Assembly (NCBI GenBank): GCA_002347025.1
Contig: DEAE01000024.1
Coordinates: 113,049 to 177,048, forward strand
Origin: Acidobacteria bacterium UBA2990
Lineage (GTDB): Bacteria > Acidobacteriota > Vicinamibacteria > Vicinamibacterales > UBA8438
Reading direction: 5' to 3'
DNA length: 64,000 nt
Below are positions 1-9,434 of the stretch, one piece after another; positions within the stretch are counted from its first letter, which is position 1, and each line of letters begins with the position of its first letter. The notes below the pieces were generated by a model. The model saw only the letters and a program-made list of their open reading frames with translations. It searched no databases and was not told the origin of the DNA. Both the position numbers and the translations under genes were made by a program.

Positions 1-751
1 TTGATAAATTGAGGCCGTAGAGTGTGTTTGCTTTTGAATAGATGTTGGTTTCCGGCGAGTTCAAATATTTTGGTTGTTGGTTTGGATGAAGTGCCCTGGC
101 CCCGAAGGCGATGACGGATCCACCCTCTCGGGAGATTGGGATTACAAGCCGATTACGAAAACGGTCTGCCAGAGGGCGTCCTTCCGAAGAGGTTGCCAAC
201 CCACTTCTTACTAGAAGCTCATCTGAGTAACCCTTAGCCCTGAGGTGCTTCACCAATCCATCGCGAGCCGGCGGAGCAAAACCCAATTGGAGCAATGCTA
301 TCGTTTCACCGGTGATGCCTCTTGCGGTCAAGTGCTCGCGTGCTACTACCCCGTCTGTGTCAACTAGATGGTTCTGGAAAAAGTCAGTTGCCAACTCATG
401 CAGCCTAAGCATTGTTTCGCGCTCTGCGTCAGCCGCCGGGTCGTGCTCAGTGTCAGGTTCAGGAACTTGGATACCAAAACGCTGAGCTAGGTGTTGCACT
501 GCATCTTGGAACCCCAGTTTTTCCTGGAGTTCTAGGAATTTGAGGACGTCTCCACCAGCACCACAACCGAAGCAGTGAAAGAATGCTTTGTCCCGATGAA
601 CATGAAAAGATGGGGTTTTCTCCGAGTGGAACGGACAGAGTCCTTTGTAGCTATTACCGACCTTCTTGAGTGGAAGGTAATCTTGTACTACCTGCACAAT
701 GTCAGCTTGAACTTTAAGGTCCTCGATAAACGATTGTGGAAATAGTCCCAT
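1..751 (-). CDS. dnaG: DNA primase DnaG, N-terminal part (cut by window edge)
   Basis: Primase that makes the RNA primers for lagging-strand and restart synthesis at the replication fork. I translated the minus strand from the ATG at 749-751; the reading frame is open to the window edge, so only about 250 N-terminal residues are present. The CHC2-type zinc-binding motif is visible: CPFH near residues 39-42 and CFGC near 60-63, with the family-typical KTPSF between them. The start of the catalytic-core N-terminal domain (FRNRLVIPI, then GSVIAFGAR) follows. The TOPRIM core and the helicase-binding C terminus lie outside. It sits 60 bp downstream of mutS2 on the same strand and may be cotranscribed with it. 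No Shine-Dalgarno sequence is obvious. Confidence 0.95.
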   Translation of the reverse strand, partial: MGLFPQSFIEDLKVQADIVQVVQDYLPLKKVGNSYKGLCPFHSEKTPSFHVHRDKAFFHCFGCGAGGDVLKFLELQEKLGFQDAVQHLAQRFGIQVPEPDTEHDPAADAERETMLRLHELATDFFQNHLVDTDGVVAREHLTARGITGETIALLQLGFAPPARDGLVKHLRAKGYSDELLVRSGLATSSEGRPLADRFRNRLVIPISREGGSVIAFGARALHPNQQPKYLNSPETNIYSKANTLYGLNLS

Positions 752-811
752 CTTAGCGACGTATCCGGGTTGGCTTGAGAGAAGGTGAGGCTAAAGATAT
801 CACTTAAACCT

Positions 812-3271
812 TCAGTCTCTTAGTTCGGCGATAGTGACGCCACTTCCACCTTCCTCAGGAGGAGCTAGGGACACCTGTTTTATTAAGGGGTGTGCCTGCA
901 GGTAGCCGCCGATTGCCTGTCTGAGTTGGCCGGTGCCGTGACCGTGAATAAACCGTACAGTCCGTTGTTCGCTCATTAGAACTTGGTCAAGGTGTTTCTC
1001 GATTCTCGATAGTGCATCATCAACCCGATACCCGATCAAATTCAACTCGTCGAGAGAGTGCTTCTGGTCTTTTACGTGGATTTCAACGTTCGAACGTTTT
1101 TCAGAGGAGGAATACATCTGTCCTGTTGCTCTTAGCGACTTCAGCGCTATTTGTAAGCGTTTGCCGTCGATCTCAACCTCTGCATCGGCCTTTCTCATTG
1201 AGACTACGGTTCCTTCTATGCCGAGAGTCGTTACCTTAACCAAGGCTCCGATGCTGATCTTCGGCTCGCTGACCAAGCCTTGGGCCGTGGCCGCTACGGC
1301 GGTCGTATTCCGGAAGCTGTCTGCAATCTTGGTAAGTGCGGCGTGTGTCTCGGCCCGCAACGTGCCATGCTCACCTGTTGAAAGCGGTTTCTCTTGGGTG
1401 GCAGCCCGCTGAGTTGCTCTTCGCTCTAGTGACGTGGCCCTGTTGCGCAATGTGCTAATCACACCGTCGATTTCCTTTCTAGCTGAGAGAACCCTAGTAT
1501 TCAGTGTTTCTTTGAGACTCTCTAAATTCTGCTGCTCTAGTTGTTGAAGCTTGGTCTCACGCTTAGACAGCCAGGTGGACCTCTGTGCGAGTTCCGTCTC
1601 CTTTCGGCGGAGAGTATCTCTCAATTCGTTGAGCTGCTGTCTGTCCTGCTCCAATTGATCCAGGTGGTCAGCCAGCTGGGTTTCTCGATTTCCTCTTAGT
1701 TTAGTCGCTGCTTCGATAACGCTCGAGTCCAGTCCGAGTCTTCCTGCTATTTCCAATGCTAAACTTCTTCCTGTTGAACCGTAGGCCAGCCGGTAAGTTG
1801 GAGCGAATGTGTCTGGATCGAAACCGAAAGCGGCACATGTTACTCCGGCAGTTGTAGCAGCGTATGACTTCAAAGAGTCATCATGAGTTGTGGCTATAAC
1901 ATGGGCACCTCGTTCCCGAAAATGCCCAATCATTGCCCGTCCTAGAGCACTACCCTCGACTGGATCGGTGCCAGCGCCAATTTCGTCTAGCAGGATCAAT
2001 GCTGGAAGCGCCAAGAGGCGGTCCATGGTTACGATATTAGCGATGTGCCCAGAAAATGTGCTTAGGTTTGAAGCAAGTGACTGCTCATCGCCGATATCCG
2101 CGAACACCGTTCGGAAGACAGGCAGACGGGACTCCCGTCCGGCCGGGATATGTAGCCCAGCTTGAGTCATTAGGACGAGTAGCCCAGCGGTCTTTAATGC
2201 GACGGTTTTCCCACCGGTGTTTGGGCCCGTTACGATCAAGGCTTGTGTTGGAGGGTTGATTGTAAGGTTGAGAGGCACAGGTTCAACCGATGATCTCTCT
2301 GGTGGGGATTGCCCCAACCTATCCAGAACTGATTTCATCAGCAACGGATGTCGAGCTGCTTTCAGTTCCAGGTCTTGGTTATTCACTACTCTGGGTTCGC
2401 AGCTTTCTGTGGCCCTGGAAAAGGCAGCTCGTGCCTGAACACTATCAACCTCAGTAGCTGTCAGCAAAGTCCGACGGAGGTCAGAGGCTCGTCGTCGAAA
2501 CATTGACGATAGTAGTAGCAGCACGCGCCGAATTTCGTCCTGTTCTTTCTCTTCAAGGCGGACGATCTCGTTGTTGAGGTCAACCGTGCTGAGTGGTTCG
2601 AGAAATAAACTTGCACCACTTGAGGACGATCCGTGAACGATACCTGGAATGGCAGCTCGGTGCTCTGAGCGTACCACCAACACAAACCTCCCGTTTCGTT
2701 CGGTTACGATGTTCTCTTGAAGATATTTAGCCGTGTCGCGCCCACGCAAGTAGGATTCCAGGTTGCCTCGTAGCCGATTGCGTTGCCGGCCAAGGCGGCT
2801 TCGGATGGTTCTGAGTTCGGGGCTAGCGTTGTCGGCAACCTGGCCGTTGATGTCCAATTTCTCGTGAATCTCTGTGCATTCTCTTTCCCAGTTTGCGCAA
2901 CCTTTCGCAATCGTCGACAAGGCTGGATACGGCCCGCCTTTGGATTCGGCAAGCCCCTTACAGGCCCTCTCGATAGACTCCACGAAAGTAGATAATTGAA
3001 GCAGGTGAGTTGGGGAAAGGGCGTGGGATTCGATAGCTATTTCATGAAGAATTTGGTCGAGGTCTCTGGGAGATTGAAGCTCGAAACCACCGTTTTCTTC
3101 CAAGAAACGGACACCCTCAGTGGTGATGGCAAGCTCCCGTCTGATGGACCCCTCGTCAGTAAGGGGGTGTAATTTGTGCAAGTTGGCTGCCCCCAGCGGT
3201 GTCAGCGCGTAACTTGCTACTGCCTCGACTATTTTGTCGAACTCGAGCAGATTTAGGGCACTCGCGTGCAT
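812..3271 (-). CDS. mutS2: Endonuclease MutS2
   Basis: MutS-family ATPase without the mismatch-recognition domain. MutS2 proteins act in recombination control and, in some species, rescue of collided ribosomes. The 819 residues match the family length of about 780-820. The Walker A motif GPNTGGKT lies near residue 350 and Walker B LLDEIGAGTDP near 425. A long charged coiled-coil stretch follows at about 520-630, and the Smr nuclease domain is at the C terminus with the FIHGHGTGQLR core. The N terminus (LNLLEFDKIV) is the usual one, which supports the ATG at 3271. The gene lies upstream of dnaG on the same strand. Identity is clear; whether this one acts on DNA or ribosomes cannot be told from sequence. 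Confidence 0.95.
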   Translation of the reverse strand: MHASALNLLEFDKIVEAVASYALTPLGAANLHKLHPLTDEGSIRRELAITTEGVRFLEENGGFELQSPRDLDQILHEIAIESHALSPTHLLQLSTFVESIERACKGLAESKGGPYPALSTIAKGCANWERECTEIHEKLDINGQVADNASPELRTIRSRLGRQRNRLRGNLESYLRGRDTAKYLQENIVTERNGRFVLVVRSEHRAAIPGIVHGSSSSGASLFLEPLSTVDLNNEIVRLEEKEQDEIRRVLLLLSSMFRRRASDLRRTLLTATEVDSVQARAAFSRATESCEPRVVNNQDLELKAARHPLLMKSVLDRLGQSPPERSSVEPVPLNLTINPPTQALIVTGPNTGGKTVALKTAGLLVLMTQAGLHIPAGRESRLPVFRTVFADIGDEQSLASNLSTFSGHIANIVTMDRLLALPALILLDEIGAGTDPVEGSALGRAMIGHFRERGAHVIATTHDDSLKSYAATTAGVTCAAFGFDPDTFAPTYRLAYGSTGRSLALEIAGRLGLDSSVIEAATKLRGNRETQLADHLDQLEQDRQQLNELRDTLRRKETELAQRSTWLSKRETKLQQLEQQNLESLKETLNTRVLSARKEIDGVISTLRNRATSLERRATQRAATQEKPLSTGEHGTLRAETHAALTKIADSFRNTTAVAATAQGLVSEPKISIGALVKVTTLGIEGTVVSMRKADAEVEIDGKRLQIALKSLRATGQMYSSSEKRSNVEIHVKDQKHSLDELNLIGYRVDDALSRIEKHLDQVLMSEQRTVRFIHGHGTGQLRQAIGGYLQAHPLIKQVSLAPPEEGGSGVTIAELRD

Positions 3272-3420
3272 CGGGGTCAGGGTGACCGGATTGGATCGAT
3301 CCTCAACCAGCTCTTGATGAGGATCAATCGACCGACTACCGGCCGGAACCAGGGTTTTACTCCTGTTAGGTTAAATAGCTAGACGTAACCAATCATTTTA
3401 TTACAGATAAGATTATGTCT

Positions 3421-4236
3421 TCAAGCTTCGGAAGGGCTGTCCATTTGATTGACAATGCTAGCGAAGGCCCCAGCACCAAAGCCATTGTCTATGTTGACCA
3501 CTGTCACGCCGTTCGCACAGCTGTTCAGCATAGACAAGAGTGCAGCGATTCCTCCGAAACCCGTGCCGTAGCCTACGCTGGTAGGAACGGCAATTACTGG
3601 CGCCGAGACCAGCCCACCTACAACGCTGGCGAGAGCGCCTTCCATGCCAGCTACTACGATTATGACCCTAGCTTGTTGAAGTGTTGAATGTTGGGCGAGC
3701 AAGCGGTGCAGACCGGCCACACCTACATCGTAAAGGCGTGTAACACGATTGCCCATGACTTCGGCGGTGACGACTGCTTCTTCAGCGACAATTTGGTCGG
3801 CTGTGCCGGCGCTTATGACGAGGAGGTTGCCCAGCTTCCCGCTATGCTCGTCAATGTTATGGCTGATGATTCGAGCAGTCTCATGAAAGACTAGGTTGTC
3901 TATTCGCTCTCGCACTGTTTCGAAAGTTTCTCGGTTGGTCCTGGTGATTAGTAGATTATGACCGGCGTCAATTATCTTGGTAGCGATTTCAGTGATTTGG
4001 CTAGGGCTTTTTCCCTCGCCAAAAATTACCTCAGGAAAGCCTTGACGGATTGCTCGATGATGGTCGACTCGAGCGAATCCGAGATTTTCAAACGGCGAGC
4101 GACGCATCGACTCGATCAACTGATTTTCAGCCGTTTTTACCTCGACGGTGCCACTGCGTACCTGTTCCAGTAAAGTTCTTATTTGATTAGGTTGCATGAT
4201 GCATTTGGTGTCGAGGTCTGTATTCCTCTCATCCAT
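3421..4236 (-). CDS. larB: Nickel-pincer cofactor biosynthesis protein LarB
   Basis: LarB carboxylates and hydrolyses nicotinic acid adenine dinucleotide, the first step to the nickel-pincer nucleotide cofactor of lactate racemase-type enzymes. The 271 residues show the family pattern: an N-terminal helical region (about 15-60), LGFARVDHHRA and PEVIFGEGKS near 65-85, then a PurE-like domain with SAGTADQIVAEEA, GVAGLHRLL, VVAGMEGALASVVGGL and PTSVGYG, ending with NIDNGFGAG. The ATG at 4236 is preceded by a close GGGAG; the Met 13 codons later is an alternative start. The partners larC and larE and a lactate racemase homologue (larA) are not in this window. The gene stands alone on minus, divergent from citrate synthase. 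Confidence 0.93.
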   Translation of the reverse strand: MDERNTDLDTKCIMQPNQIRTLLEQVRSGTVEVKTAENQLIESMRRSPFENLGFARVDHHRAIRQGFPEVIFGEGKSPSQITEIATKIIDAGHNLLITRTNRETFETVRERIDNLVFHETARIISHNIDEHSGKLGNLLVISAGTADQIVAEEAVVTAEVMGNRVTRLYDVGVAGLHRLLAQHSTLQQARVIIVVAGMEGALASVVGGLVSAPVIAVPTSVGYGTGFGGIAALLSMLNSCANGVTVVNIDNGFGAGAFASIVNQMDSPSEA

Positions 4237-4433
4237 TGGCTCCCATTGAGAATCGCTCTATGCACTGTTTCTATCTTACACATCGAAAGGAGTCTCAGTC
4301 CTTGTTATCTTGATAATCTATGCGTGTATGAAAATGGGTGACTCGGAGTGAGGGTTCAACGCGGCCGACATGTTTGCAGAGTAGCAGGTTGTTTGCGCAC
4401 TACTCGTCAGGAACACTATCCTCGGAGAGGACC

Positions 4434-5570
4434 ATGGGACGACCAATGGCTGTAGAGGGGCTCGAAGGCGTTGTGGCAACTACATCGAGAATCTGTTACC
4501 TCGATGGACAGAGAGGAGTACTAGCGTATTGTGGTTACGATATCCATGACTTAGCTCGCCTTACTAGCTTTGAGGAGGTTTGTTACCTGCTTTGGCAAGG
4601 TCGGCTACCAACACGACCGGAATTGGGTGACTTGCAAACCGAGTTGTCTCGTTATCGCGAGTTACCCGACCCTGTTGTGAGAGCTCTGAAGTTGCTACCT
4701 CATGGCTCGGCGATGGATGCTGTTCGGACAGGCATTTCTCTTCTGGCTCACTATGACCCAGACACGGGAGACGGTTCACCTAGTGCTATGCGACGTAAAG
4801 CGGTGCGTCTGACAGCGCAGGTTGGCAGTCTCGTGGCGACCTTAGGGCGATTAGCTTCAGGTGGTGCTCCGATACAGCCAGACCCTGTTCTTGGTCATGC
4901 GGCTAGCTTCCTTTATTTGCTGACTGGTGAGCGGCCGACTGGTCTAGCGGTCAGAGCGATCGACACCGCTCTTGTTCTTCATGCTGATCACGAGCTAAAT
5001 GCTTCGACCTTTGCGGCCCGAGTTGCTGCTGCCACATTAACTGATATTCATTCGGCTATTGTGGCTGGAGTGACGGCTCTGAAGGGACCCCTGCATGGTG
5101 GTGCCAATGCCGAAGTGATGAAGATGCTTGTTGCCATTGGTGAGGATGCTGACGATGCGAGGGTCGATGCTGCGATTCGAGGAATGTTGGCTCGTAAGCA
5201 GAAAATTCCTGGGTTCGGGCACCGTGTTTACCGAACCGAAGACCCTCGAGCTACCCATTTGAGACAGATGTCTCGCGACTTGGGGTTGGAGAAAGGTCAA
5301 GCTCAGTGGTTTCGGATTTCAGAGCGTATCGAGAAAATCATGAAGGAGGATACAGGTATTAACGCCAATGTTGATTTTTATTCTGCCTCGACTTACCACA
5401 CCCTAGGGATCGCTACAGATCTTTTCACACCTATTTTTGTCGCGAGTAGGGTTGCTGGCTGGATTGCCCATGCCCTTGAGCAGTATTCGAACAACCGCCT
5501 AATCAGACCCCGTGCGGACTACATTGGTCCTGAATACCCTCAAGCGGTCGTCCGTCTGGGTGAGCGGTAG
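4434..5570 (+). CDS. Citrate synthase (or 2-methylcitrate synthase)
   Basis: Condenses oxaloacetate with acetyl-CoA (or propionyl-CoA) at the entry of the TCA (or methylcitrate) cycle. The 378 residues fit the short Gram-positive/archaeal-type citrate synthase. The catalytic residues are visible: His in GPLHGGAN, His in PGFGHRVY and Asp in NVDFYSAS. RPRADYIGP sits near the C terminus. I chose the ATG at 4434 because GGAGAGG lies just upstream and the protein then begins at the conserved LEGVVATTS region; the frame is open upstream to a GTG at 4338 but that extension has no family similarity that I recognise. Sequence alone does not separate citrate from methylcitrate synthase; no prpB or prpD neighbour is present, which favours citrate synthase. 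Confidence 0.9.
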   Translation: MGRPMAVEGLEGVVATTSRICYLDGQRGVLAYCGYDIHDLARLTSFEEVCYLLWQGRLPTRPELGDLQTELSRYRELPDPVVRALKLLPHGSAMDAVRTGISLLAHYDPDTGDGSPSAMRRKAVRLTAQVGSLVATLGRLASGGAPIQPDPVLGHAASFLYLLTGERPTGLAVRAIDTALVLHADHELNASTFAARVAAATLTDIHSAIVAGVTALKGPLHGGANAEVMKMLVAIGEDADDARVDAAIRGMLARKQKIPGFGHRVYRTEDPRATHLRQMSRDLGLEKGQAQWFRISERIEKIMKEDTGINANVDFYSASTYHTLGIATDLFTPIFVASRVAGWIAHALEQYSNNRLIRPRADYIGPEYPQAVVRLGER

Positions 5571-5599
5571 TCACTGAACTTGAAATATAAGGCACGTTC

Positions 5600-5605
5600 T
5601 ATAAT
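5600..5605 (+). promoter_or_regulatory. Probable -10 box of lepA
   Basis: A perfect TATAAT lies 11 bases before the lepA ATG at 5617. TTGAAA at 5580-5585 is only 14 bases upstream, which is too close for a good -35 element. The predicted transcript would begin around 5612, leaving about five untranslated bases and no room for a ribosome-binding site. Confidence 0.5.
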
Positions 5606-5616
5606 GCGTTTCGTCC

Positions 5617-7419
5617 ATGGATCAGAGATTAATTAGAAATTTTTCAATCATCGCGCATATCGATCACGGCAAGTCAACGCTGGCGGATCGTTTCTTAGAG
5701 CTAACTGGGGCTCTCCGTCCGAGAGAGATGGAGGCGCAAATGCTTGATGCGATGGACCTCGAGCGTGAACGGGGTATCACTATTAAGGCTCACGCTGTCA
5801 GGTTGACCTATACCCCGAAGGGAGGAGTGCCGCATGTTCTCAACCTCATCGACACTCCAGGACATGTAGATTTTTCTTACGAGGTGACCCGCGCACTAAC
5901 AGCATGTGAGGGAGCGGTGTTACTAGTTGATGCTTCCCAAGGGGTCGAAGCGCAGACGGTCGCGAATGCGTACCTAGCCGTCGACCAGGACCTCGAAATT
6001 GTACCAGTTGTGAACAAGATCGATTTGCCGGGAGCACAGCCTATGGAAACGACCCGTCAAATTGAAGAAATCGTTGGCCTTGATGCTACGGATGCCATCA
6101 TGGCGAGTGCAAAGGACGGTGCAGGAGCTCGAGATGTTCTGGACGCGATCGTGGCCCGCGTGCCGGCACCAGATGGTGATCAGAGCGCTCCACTCAAGGG
6201 TTTGATTTTTGACTCTTGGTACGATTCGTACCGTGGAGTGGTGGTCTTGATTCGGGTGGTCGATGGGGTAATCAAGCCAAAGATGAAGGTCCGCCTGATG
6301 GCCAAGGGCCAGGATTACGAAGTTGAACAGGTGGGAGTGTTTTCTCCGAAGCCTCAAGTGGTTGGGCAGCTCGGGGTGGGAGAGGTTGGTTTCGTTATAG
6401 CTGGTATAAAGACCGTCAGCGATGCTCAGATTGGCGATACCCTGACGGAAGCATCACGGGTCACTGACGAGGCCTGTGTAGGGTTTACCGAGATGAAGCC
6501 GATGGTTTTTGCTGGTCTTTATCCGGTTGAAGGGCACCAATACGGAGAGCTGCGAGAAGCACTCGAAAAGTTACGGCTGAACGACTCTTCGTTTTTCTTT
6601 GAACCAGAGACTTCTACTGCTTTGGGGTTTGGATTTCGCTGTGGTTTTCTTGGGTTGTTGCACCTCGAGATCATCCAGGAGCGTCTTGAGCGAGAGTATG
6701 ACATGGAACTGGTTACAACCGCCCCAGGCGTTCTGTATCGTGTGACGACAACTGATGGGGAAATCTCTGAGGTTGATAGCCCGGCTAAGTTGCCTGATGC
6801 TGGGTTGATTGCGGAACTCCAGGAGCCTGTTATCACTGCGATGATACTCACACCGACAGATTATGTTGGTGGCATCCTGCAACTGTGTCAGGACAAGCGT
6901 GGGCTGCAGAAGGGCCTTGAGTATTTGGCAACTCACCGTGTCATGATCACTTACGAACTTCCGTTTAATGAGGTTGTCCTCGACTTTTATGACAAATTAA
7001 AGACCCTCTCGCGCGGGTACGCCTCACTGGACTACCATGTGACCGGATACTGGAAATCGCCGCTCGTTAAACTAGATTTACAGGTCAATGGAGATCCGGT
7101 AGATGCTTTATCGACCATAGTCCACAAAGAATCAGCATATACGCGCGGTCGTGCACTTGCCGTCAAGCTACGAAAGCTGATCCCGAGGCAGATGTTTGAG
7201 GTTGCAATACAGGCAACTATTGGTGGCCGGATCATCGCTCGTGAGTCGGTCAAGGCGTTACGGAAGAATGTCTTGGCCAAATGTTATGGTGGTGACATTA
7301 GCCGTAAACGCAAGTTGCTTGAAAAGCAGAAGGAAGGCAAGCGGCGGATGAAGCGTGTCGGAAGAGTTGAAATTCCTCAGGAAGCATTTTTGGCAGTCTT
7401 GACTGTGGATTCAGAATAG
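5617..7419 (+). CDS. lepA: Elongation factor 4 (LepA)
   Basis: Ribosome-associated GTPase of the EF-G family that affects initiation and back-translocation under stress. The 600 residues are the standard length. G motifs are in order: AHIDHGKST near residue 13, RERGITI near 50, DTPGHVDF near 80 and NKIDLPGA near 133. The LepA-specific C-terminal domain follows, ending in CYGGDISRKRKLLEKQKEGK and RMKRVGRVEIPQEAF. The ATG at 5617 gives the family N terminus (IRNFSIIAHIDHGKST). No Shine-Dalgarno sequence precedes it; a TATAAT lies 11 bases upstream, so the mRNA may be leaderless. lepB follows 63 bp downstream on the same strand, the classical lepA-lepB pair. Confidence 0.98.
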   Translation: MDQRLIRNFSIIAHIDHGKSTLADRFLELTGALRPREMEAQMLDAMDLERERGITIKAHAVRLTYTPKGGVPHVLNLIDTPGHVDFSYEVTRALTACEGAVLLVDASQGVEAQTVANAYLAVDQDLEIVPVVNKIDLPGAQPMETTRQIEEIVGLDATDAIMASAKDGAGARDVLDAIVARVPAPDGDQSAPLKGLIFDSWYDSYRGVVVLIRVVDGVIKPKMKVRLMAKGQDYEVEQVGVFSPKPQVVGQLGVGEVGFVIAGIKTVSDAQIGDTLTEASRVTDEACVGFTEMKPMVFAGLYPVEGHQYGELREALEKLRLNDSSFFFEPETSTALGFGFRCGFLGLLHLEIIQERLEREYDMELVTTAPGVLYRVTTTDGEISEVDSPAKLPDAGLIAELQEPVITAMILTPTDYVGGILQLCQDKRGLQKGLEYLATHRVMITYELPFNEVVLDFYDKLKTLSRGYASLDYHVTGYWKSPLVKLDLQVNGDPVDALSTIVHKESAYTRGRALAVKLRKLIPRQMFEVAIQATIGGRIIARESVKALRKNVLAKCYGGDISRKRKLLEKQKEGKRRMKRVGRVEIPQEAFLAVLTVDSE

Positions 7420-7482
7420 CTTCATTGCACTGAGTCCCAAGTGGTCCACGAATTTGAGACAGAAAATTAAGGACGCCTAATT

Positions 7483-8160
7483 ATGTCGTTCAAGAAGTCG
7501 GTTGCTCGGGAATATTTTGAATCCATGGTCATTGCGGTCATCATGGCTTTGTTTGTCCGAACTTGGGCGGTCCAGGCTTTTAAAATTCCCACGGGCTCGA
7601 TGGAACTGAACCTGCTTGTAGGTGATCATCTGCTGGTGAACAAGTTCGTTTATGCTCCTTCGGTTACTTGGTTCGAGCGATCGTTATTACCAATGGGCGA
7701 AGTTGAGAGGGGTGATGTGCTGGTATTCAAGTATCCTCAGGATCCAGAGCGAGATTTTATTAAACGTGTCGTTGGGTTACCTGGTGAAACCATCGAATTG
7801 CGTCGTTCTCGGGTGTTGATTGACGGTGAGTTGATCGAAGAGCCATATCTCGACCTGATGCGACCAGGAGGTCGACTGCCACCGGATCTTATGGGTACCT
7901 TTGGGCCGATGTTTGTGCCTGAAGGACATGTTTTCATGATGGGAGACAATCGGGGTGATTCTCAGGATAGTCGCTATTGGGGGTCGCTCCCGCTTGACCA
8001 TGTCAAGGGCCGAGCGTTTGTGCTCTATTGGTCCTACGATGCGGATAGTGAGTTCTATGCTGATGTGGGCATTGGGGCAACGGCGAGGCGGATTTTCTCG
8101 GCTGTTACTCATTTCTTCACCCGAACCCGCTGGGACCGGCTACTCATGTCCGTGGACTAA
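7483..8160 (+). CDS. lepB: Signal peptidase I
   Basis: Membrane serine protease that removes signal peptides from Sec- and Tat-exported proteins. One N-terminal membrane segment (about residues 12-30) is followed by the catalytic-Ser box PTGSM (Ser39) and the Lys box DFIKRVVG (Lys94). Box E, GDNRGDSQDSRYWG, lies near 155-170. The 225 residues are within the family range. The ATG at 7483 has AAGGA eight to nine bases upstream. It follows lepA by 63 bp, which suggests cotranscription. Downstream there is a 415-base gap with no clear terminator. Confidence 0.96.
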   Translation: MSFKKSVAREYFESMVIAVIMALFVRTWAVQAFKIPTGSMELNLLVGDHLLVNKFVYAPSVTWFERSLLPMGEVERGDVLVFKYPQDPERDFIKRVVGLPGETIELRRSRVLIDGELIEEPYLDLMRPGGRLPPDLMGTFGPMFVPEGHVFMMGDNRGDSQDSRYWGSLPLDHVKGRAFVLYWSYDADSEFYADVGIGATARRIFSAVTHFFTRTRWDRLLMSVD

Positions 8161-8575
8161 CACTCGTTGACGTTGGTCTAGTGGTTGGTTAGTCAGGTAG
8201 GCGTTTAACGGCCAAGACTGCTTGCTCGCTGTGGGTGATACGACGGGTTTATAATTGGTATCTTAAGTTCGCTTGATAATAACTTTGTTAGCCCGTCGTT
8301 AATCTTGCCCTCAACGGATGGTTGAGTTAGTTGGACTCGTGGTCTGGCGTCTCTTGGCCTGGCCAGTTCTGTTCGGGGCTCCGGTGTCAACTGCGATTAC
8401 AGCTGAACATTGCAACGATAAGAGTGCAGGTGCAAAACAGAAGCTTGATTCAGAACCATCCGCTCTGACTTATTCAGTGGGGGATCACAAGTTTGATAGT
8501 TAAGAATTCTTGTTGAACATTGAGTGGATGCCCTGATGTTTTAGGTGTGCTTGGAGGAGGTCGGTTATTACCCCG
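8161..8575. other. Gene-free stretch between lepB and the YggS-like gene
   Basis: I find no convincing gene here. A 61-codon frame on plus at 8318-8503 lacks a recognisable domain or ribosome-binding site. One inverted repeat is visible: an 8-bp stem at 8240-8247 paired with 8292-8299 (ACGACGGG/CCCGTCGT) around a 44-base AT-rich loop. It is not followed by a T run, so it is not a typical intrinsic terminator. The genes on either side converge. Confidence 0.4.
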
Positions 8576-9286
8576 TTACTTGGATTTGGTCGTCCGCCGT
8601 CCGAAAATGGCTGTACCAATTCGGACCATAGTGGCACCTTCTTCTACAGCCACCTCGAGGTCGTGGCTCATGCCCATAGATAGATGATCGAGTTGCACCA
8701 CATCAGGCTCGTTTGAACGAAGCTCGTCCCGTAGCTCCCTCAAGGCTCTAAAGTAGGGGCGGGTCTTCTCGGGATTCTCGGACCATGGTGGAATGGTCAT
8801 GAGGCCCTTAATCTTGGCAAACTGGCATTCCCTAGCATAATCAAGTATGCGGTAGATTTCCGGTTTGGATGCACCGTGCTTGGTTGATTCTCCAGAGATG
8901 TCAGCTTGGATCAAAAGGTTGATCAGCCGACCAGAGTCTGCAGCTGCACTGTTCAAGCGGCGAAGCAGCTCCACGCTGTTCAGTGAGTGGACCCAATCGA
9001 AAGCTATTGCCTTACGTGCCTTGTTGGACTGCAGGTGTCCGATGAAGTGCCAGTATGCTTGCTGCTTGGCTATTGCTTGTTTGTGTAACGCTTCTTGTAT
9101 TTTGTTCTCTCCGAGATCGATTAAGCCGGCTGAGATAGCTGCTTCGACGTGACCGATACTGAAGGTTTTGGTAACTGCGATTAGACGAATGTCTGTTGCT
9201 TTTCGACCGACGCTAGTGGCGGCTAGACTGATCCGTTTTTTCACTGCAACTATGTTGGCTGTCAGGGTAATTGTTGGATCTGTCAT
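8576..9286 (-). CDS. YggS-family pyridoxal-phosphate homeostasis protein
   Basis: Alanine-racemase-fold protein of the YggS/PLPBP family, which binds pyridoxal phosphate and helps keep B6 vitamers and amino-acid pools balanced; no catalytic activity is established. Family motifs: LIAVTKTFS with the PLP lysine, LGENKIQEAL, WHFIGHLQSNKA, HSLNSVELL, LIQADISGESTKHG, LMTIPPW and the C-terminal LSMGMSHDLEVAVEEGATMVRIGTAIFG. I used the ATG at 9286, which gives 236 residues as in the family. The ATG at 9307 is a second option. The frame is also open to a TTG at 9445 inside the end of the helicase gene, but that 53-residue extension is unlike the family. It is downstream of dinG and glyA on the same strand. 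Confidence 0.93.
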   Translation of the reverse strand: MTDPTITLTANIVAVKKRISLAATSVGRKATDIRLIAVTKTFSIGHVEAAISAGLIDLGENKIQEALHKQAIAKQQAYWHFIGHLQSNKARKAIAFDWVHSLNSVELLRRLNSAAADSGRLINLLIQADISGESTKHGASKPEIYRILDYARECQFAKIKGLMTIPPWSENPEKTRPYFRALRELRDELRSNEPDVVQLDHLSMGMSHDLEVAVEEGATMVRIGTAIFGRRTTKSK

Positions 9287-9434
9287 TAGAATGTTTTGTT
9301 CGGTCATTGCCTGATGAGGTTCAATGCAACTAGAGGCTATAGGGCTCCTGCGAAGCAATCGCTCAACATAGGAAGAATACTTCGAGATATCTATCTTTCT
9401 AGTCTTTTGTTCCTGGGTTAATGGGCTTGTCGTC

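Noticed and set aside
8318..8503. 61-codon frame on plus after lepB
   Set aside because: No ribosome-binding site or recognisable domain; one hydrophobic stretch only.
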